5,456 bases of DNA from Syntrophomonadaceae bacterium (GTDB taxonomy: Bacteria > Bacillota > Dethiobacteria > DTU022). Location of the stretch: NCBI GenBank assembly GCA_003553305.1, contig PWEB01000004.1, positions 1 to 5,456 of the forward strand, in the 5' to 3' direction. Position 1 is the first letter of the stretch; each line of letters begins with the position of its first letter. Shown one piece after another: positions 4,762-5,456 of the stretch. Position numbers and translations under genes: made by a program. The notes under the pieces were generated by a model. That model had not been told where the DNA came from, did no database searches, and saw nothing but the letters and a program-made list of their open reading frames with translations.

Positions 4762-5456
4762 TTAGAGCACTCTTTCAAGATGCCTGCTGGCATGACAATT
4801 AAGATTTACCGCAGCAGGCATACTGGCGATATGGGCGGGATATGTTTCAATATGTACCGCCAGGGCAAAGGTTCGACCTCCAAAGCCCTGCGGACCGACA
4901 CCGAGATCATTTATCTTCTCCAGGATCTTCCTTTCTAAATCCGCAAAGCGGCTGTCCGGATTCGGCTTACCCAAAGAACGGAAAAGGGCTTTCTTGGCAT
5001 TCACCGCCACCCGATCAAAAGTTCCCCCGATCCCAACTCCAACCACGATCGGCGGGCAGGGGTTCGGCCCGACAGCCTTGCAATGATTAACCACAAAATC
5101 GACCAGGCCATCTTCACCATCGGAAGGCTTGAGCATTTTAACAGCACTCATATTCTCAGCGCCTCCGCCTTTGGGAGCAAACAATATCTTTACCTTATCA
5201 CCCGGCACAAGATCGGTATAGATCACCGCAGGAGTGTTGTCCCCGGTATTCTTACGATCATAAAGTGGATCAGTGACGATTGACTTGCGCAGATACCCTT
5301 CCTCATAACCTTTCCTCACTCCGGCGTGAATGGCCTCTTCTAAAGATTGACCGGTAAGATGGACTTCCTGCCCCCATTCCACAAAAAAAACAGCAAATCC
5401 CGTATCCTGACAGATCGGAATTTGCTCATCGCGGGCAATCTCAACATTTTCAATCA
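4762..5456 (-). CDS. Class I fumarate hydratase, alpha subunit (N-terminus outside window)
   Basis: This is the alpha subunit of the two-subunit, [4Fe-4S]-dependent fumarase that interconverts fumarate and (S)-malate in the cytoplasm. About 230 codons are visible; the family is usually about 280, so roughly 50 N-terminal residues lie beyond the right edge. The reading frame stays open to the edge, so the GTG at 5382-5380 is an internal valine and not a start. The three expected cluster cysteines are seen: in ICQDTG (codon at 5412-5410), in NPCPP (about visible residue 133) and in NLNCHASR (about visible residue 220). A KGGGAEN motif typical of the family lies near visible residues 95-101. The A8 run at 5383-5390 does not break the frame. 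The stop is TAA, followed after 28 bases by the beta subunit. L(+)-tartrate dehydratase is homologous, but the malic enzyme and fumarate reductase neighbours favour fumarase. Confidence 0.93.
   Translation of the reverse strand, partial: IENVEIARDEQIPICQDTGFAVFFVEWGQEVHLTGQSLEEAIHAGVRKGYEEGYLRKSIVTDPLYDRKNTGDNTPAVIYTDLVPGDKVKILFAPKGGGAENMSAVKMLKPSDGEDGLVDFVVNHCKAVGPNPCPPIVVGVGIGGTFDRVAVNAKKALFRSLGKPNPDSRFADLERKILEKINDLGVGPQGFGGRTFALAVHIETYPAHIASMPAAVNLNCHASRHLERVL

Noticed and set aside
5380..5382. GTG as the start of fumarase alpha
   Set aside because: The same frame continues upstream to the edge through the essential ICQDTG cluster motif, so the GTG is an internal codon and the gene is cut by the window.
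5383..5390. Possible frameshift at the A8 run in fumarase alpha
   Set aside because: Eight bases keep GFAVFFVEWGQ continuous with the family sequence on both sides, so the frame is intact.
4182..5456. L(+)-tartrate dehydratase instead of fumarase
   Set aside because: The families are homologous and share the motifs, but nothing for tartrate uptake or use is present and the neighbours handle malate and fumarate.

Overview
The window carries one co-directional minus-strand gene cluster for C4-dicarboxylate metabolism. In transcription order it holds class I fumarase alpha (5' end cut off by the right window edge), fumarase beta, malic enzyme, an iron-sulfur subunit and a flavoprotein subunit of a succinate dehydrogenase/fumarate reductase-type enzyme, and a degraded family III (CaiB/BaiF) CoA-transferase gene. 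There is nothing credible on the plus strand and no RNA gene, CRISPR array or insertion sequence. No gene-free stretch exceeds 300 bases; the longest is about 160 bases between fumarase beta and malic enzyme.

The organism looks like an anaerobic bacterium, most likely a clostridial Firmicute of the Peptococcaceae/syntroph type. The evidence is purine-rich GGAGG ribosome sites before the genes, a TTG start on the flavoprotein gene, an oxygen-labile two-subunit [4Fe-4S] fumarase, and a ferredoxin-like iron-sulfur subunit with two [4Fe-4S] motifs. This placement is inference; no taxonomic marker is present.

Layout: 5456-4762 fumarase alpha; 4733-4182 fumarase beta; 4181-4023 spacer with a possible promoter and an AT palindrome; 4022-2682 malic enzyme; 2657-1974 iron-sulfur subunit; 1949-345 flavoprotein; 345-47 CoA-transferase remnant; 1-42 a 13-bp tandem repeat. 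Gaps inside 4022-345 are 24 bases each and the last two genes touch through TAATG, so this block looks like one transcript. Fumarase may be a separate or leading part of it.

Together the intact genes connect pyruvate + CO2, malate, fumarate and succinate without a malate dehydrogenase in view. The direction (fumarate reduction or succinate oxidation) cannot be read from sequence. The oxidoreductase is unusual: the flavoprotein has a ~90-residue extension before its FAD motif, Asn in place of the flavin-attaching His, and a short C-terminus; the iron-sulfur subunit has two ferredoxin-type [4Fe-4S] motifs instead of the usual [4Fe-4S]/[3Fe-4S] pair; and no membrane anchor gene is adjacent.

The clearest anomaly is the last gene. 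It begins at an ATG coupled to the flavoprotein stop, loses frame at a run of five T, and then joins the N-terminus of a CoA-transferase directly to its C-terminus, with roughly 300 residues missing and short direct repeats at the join.
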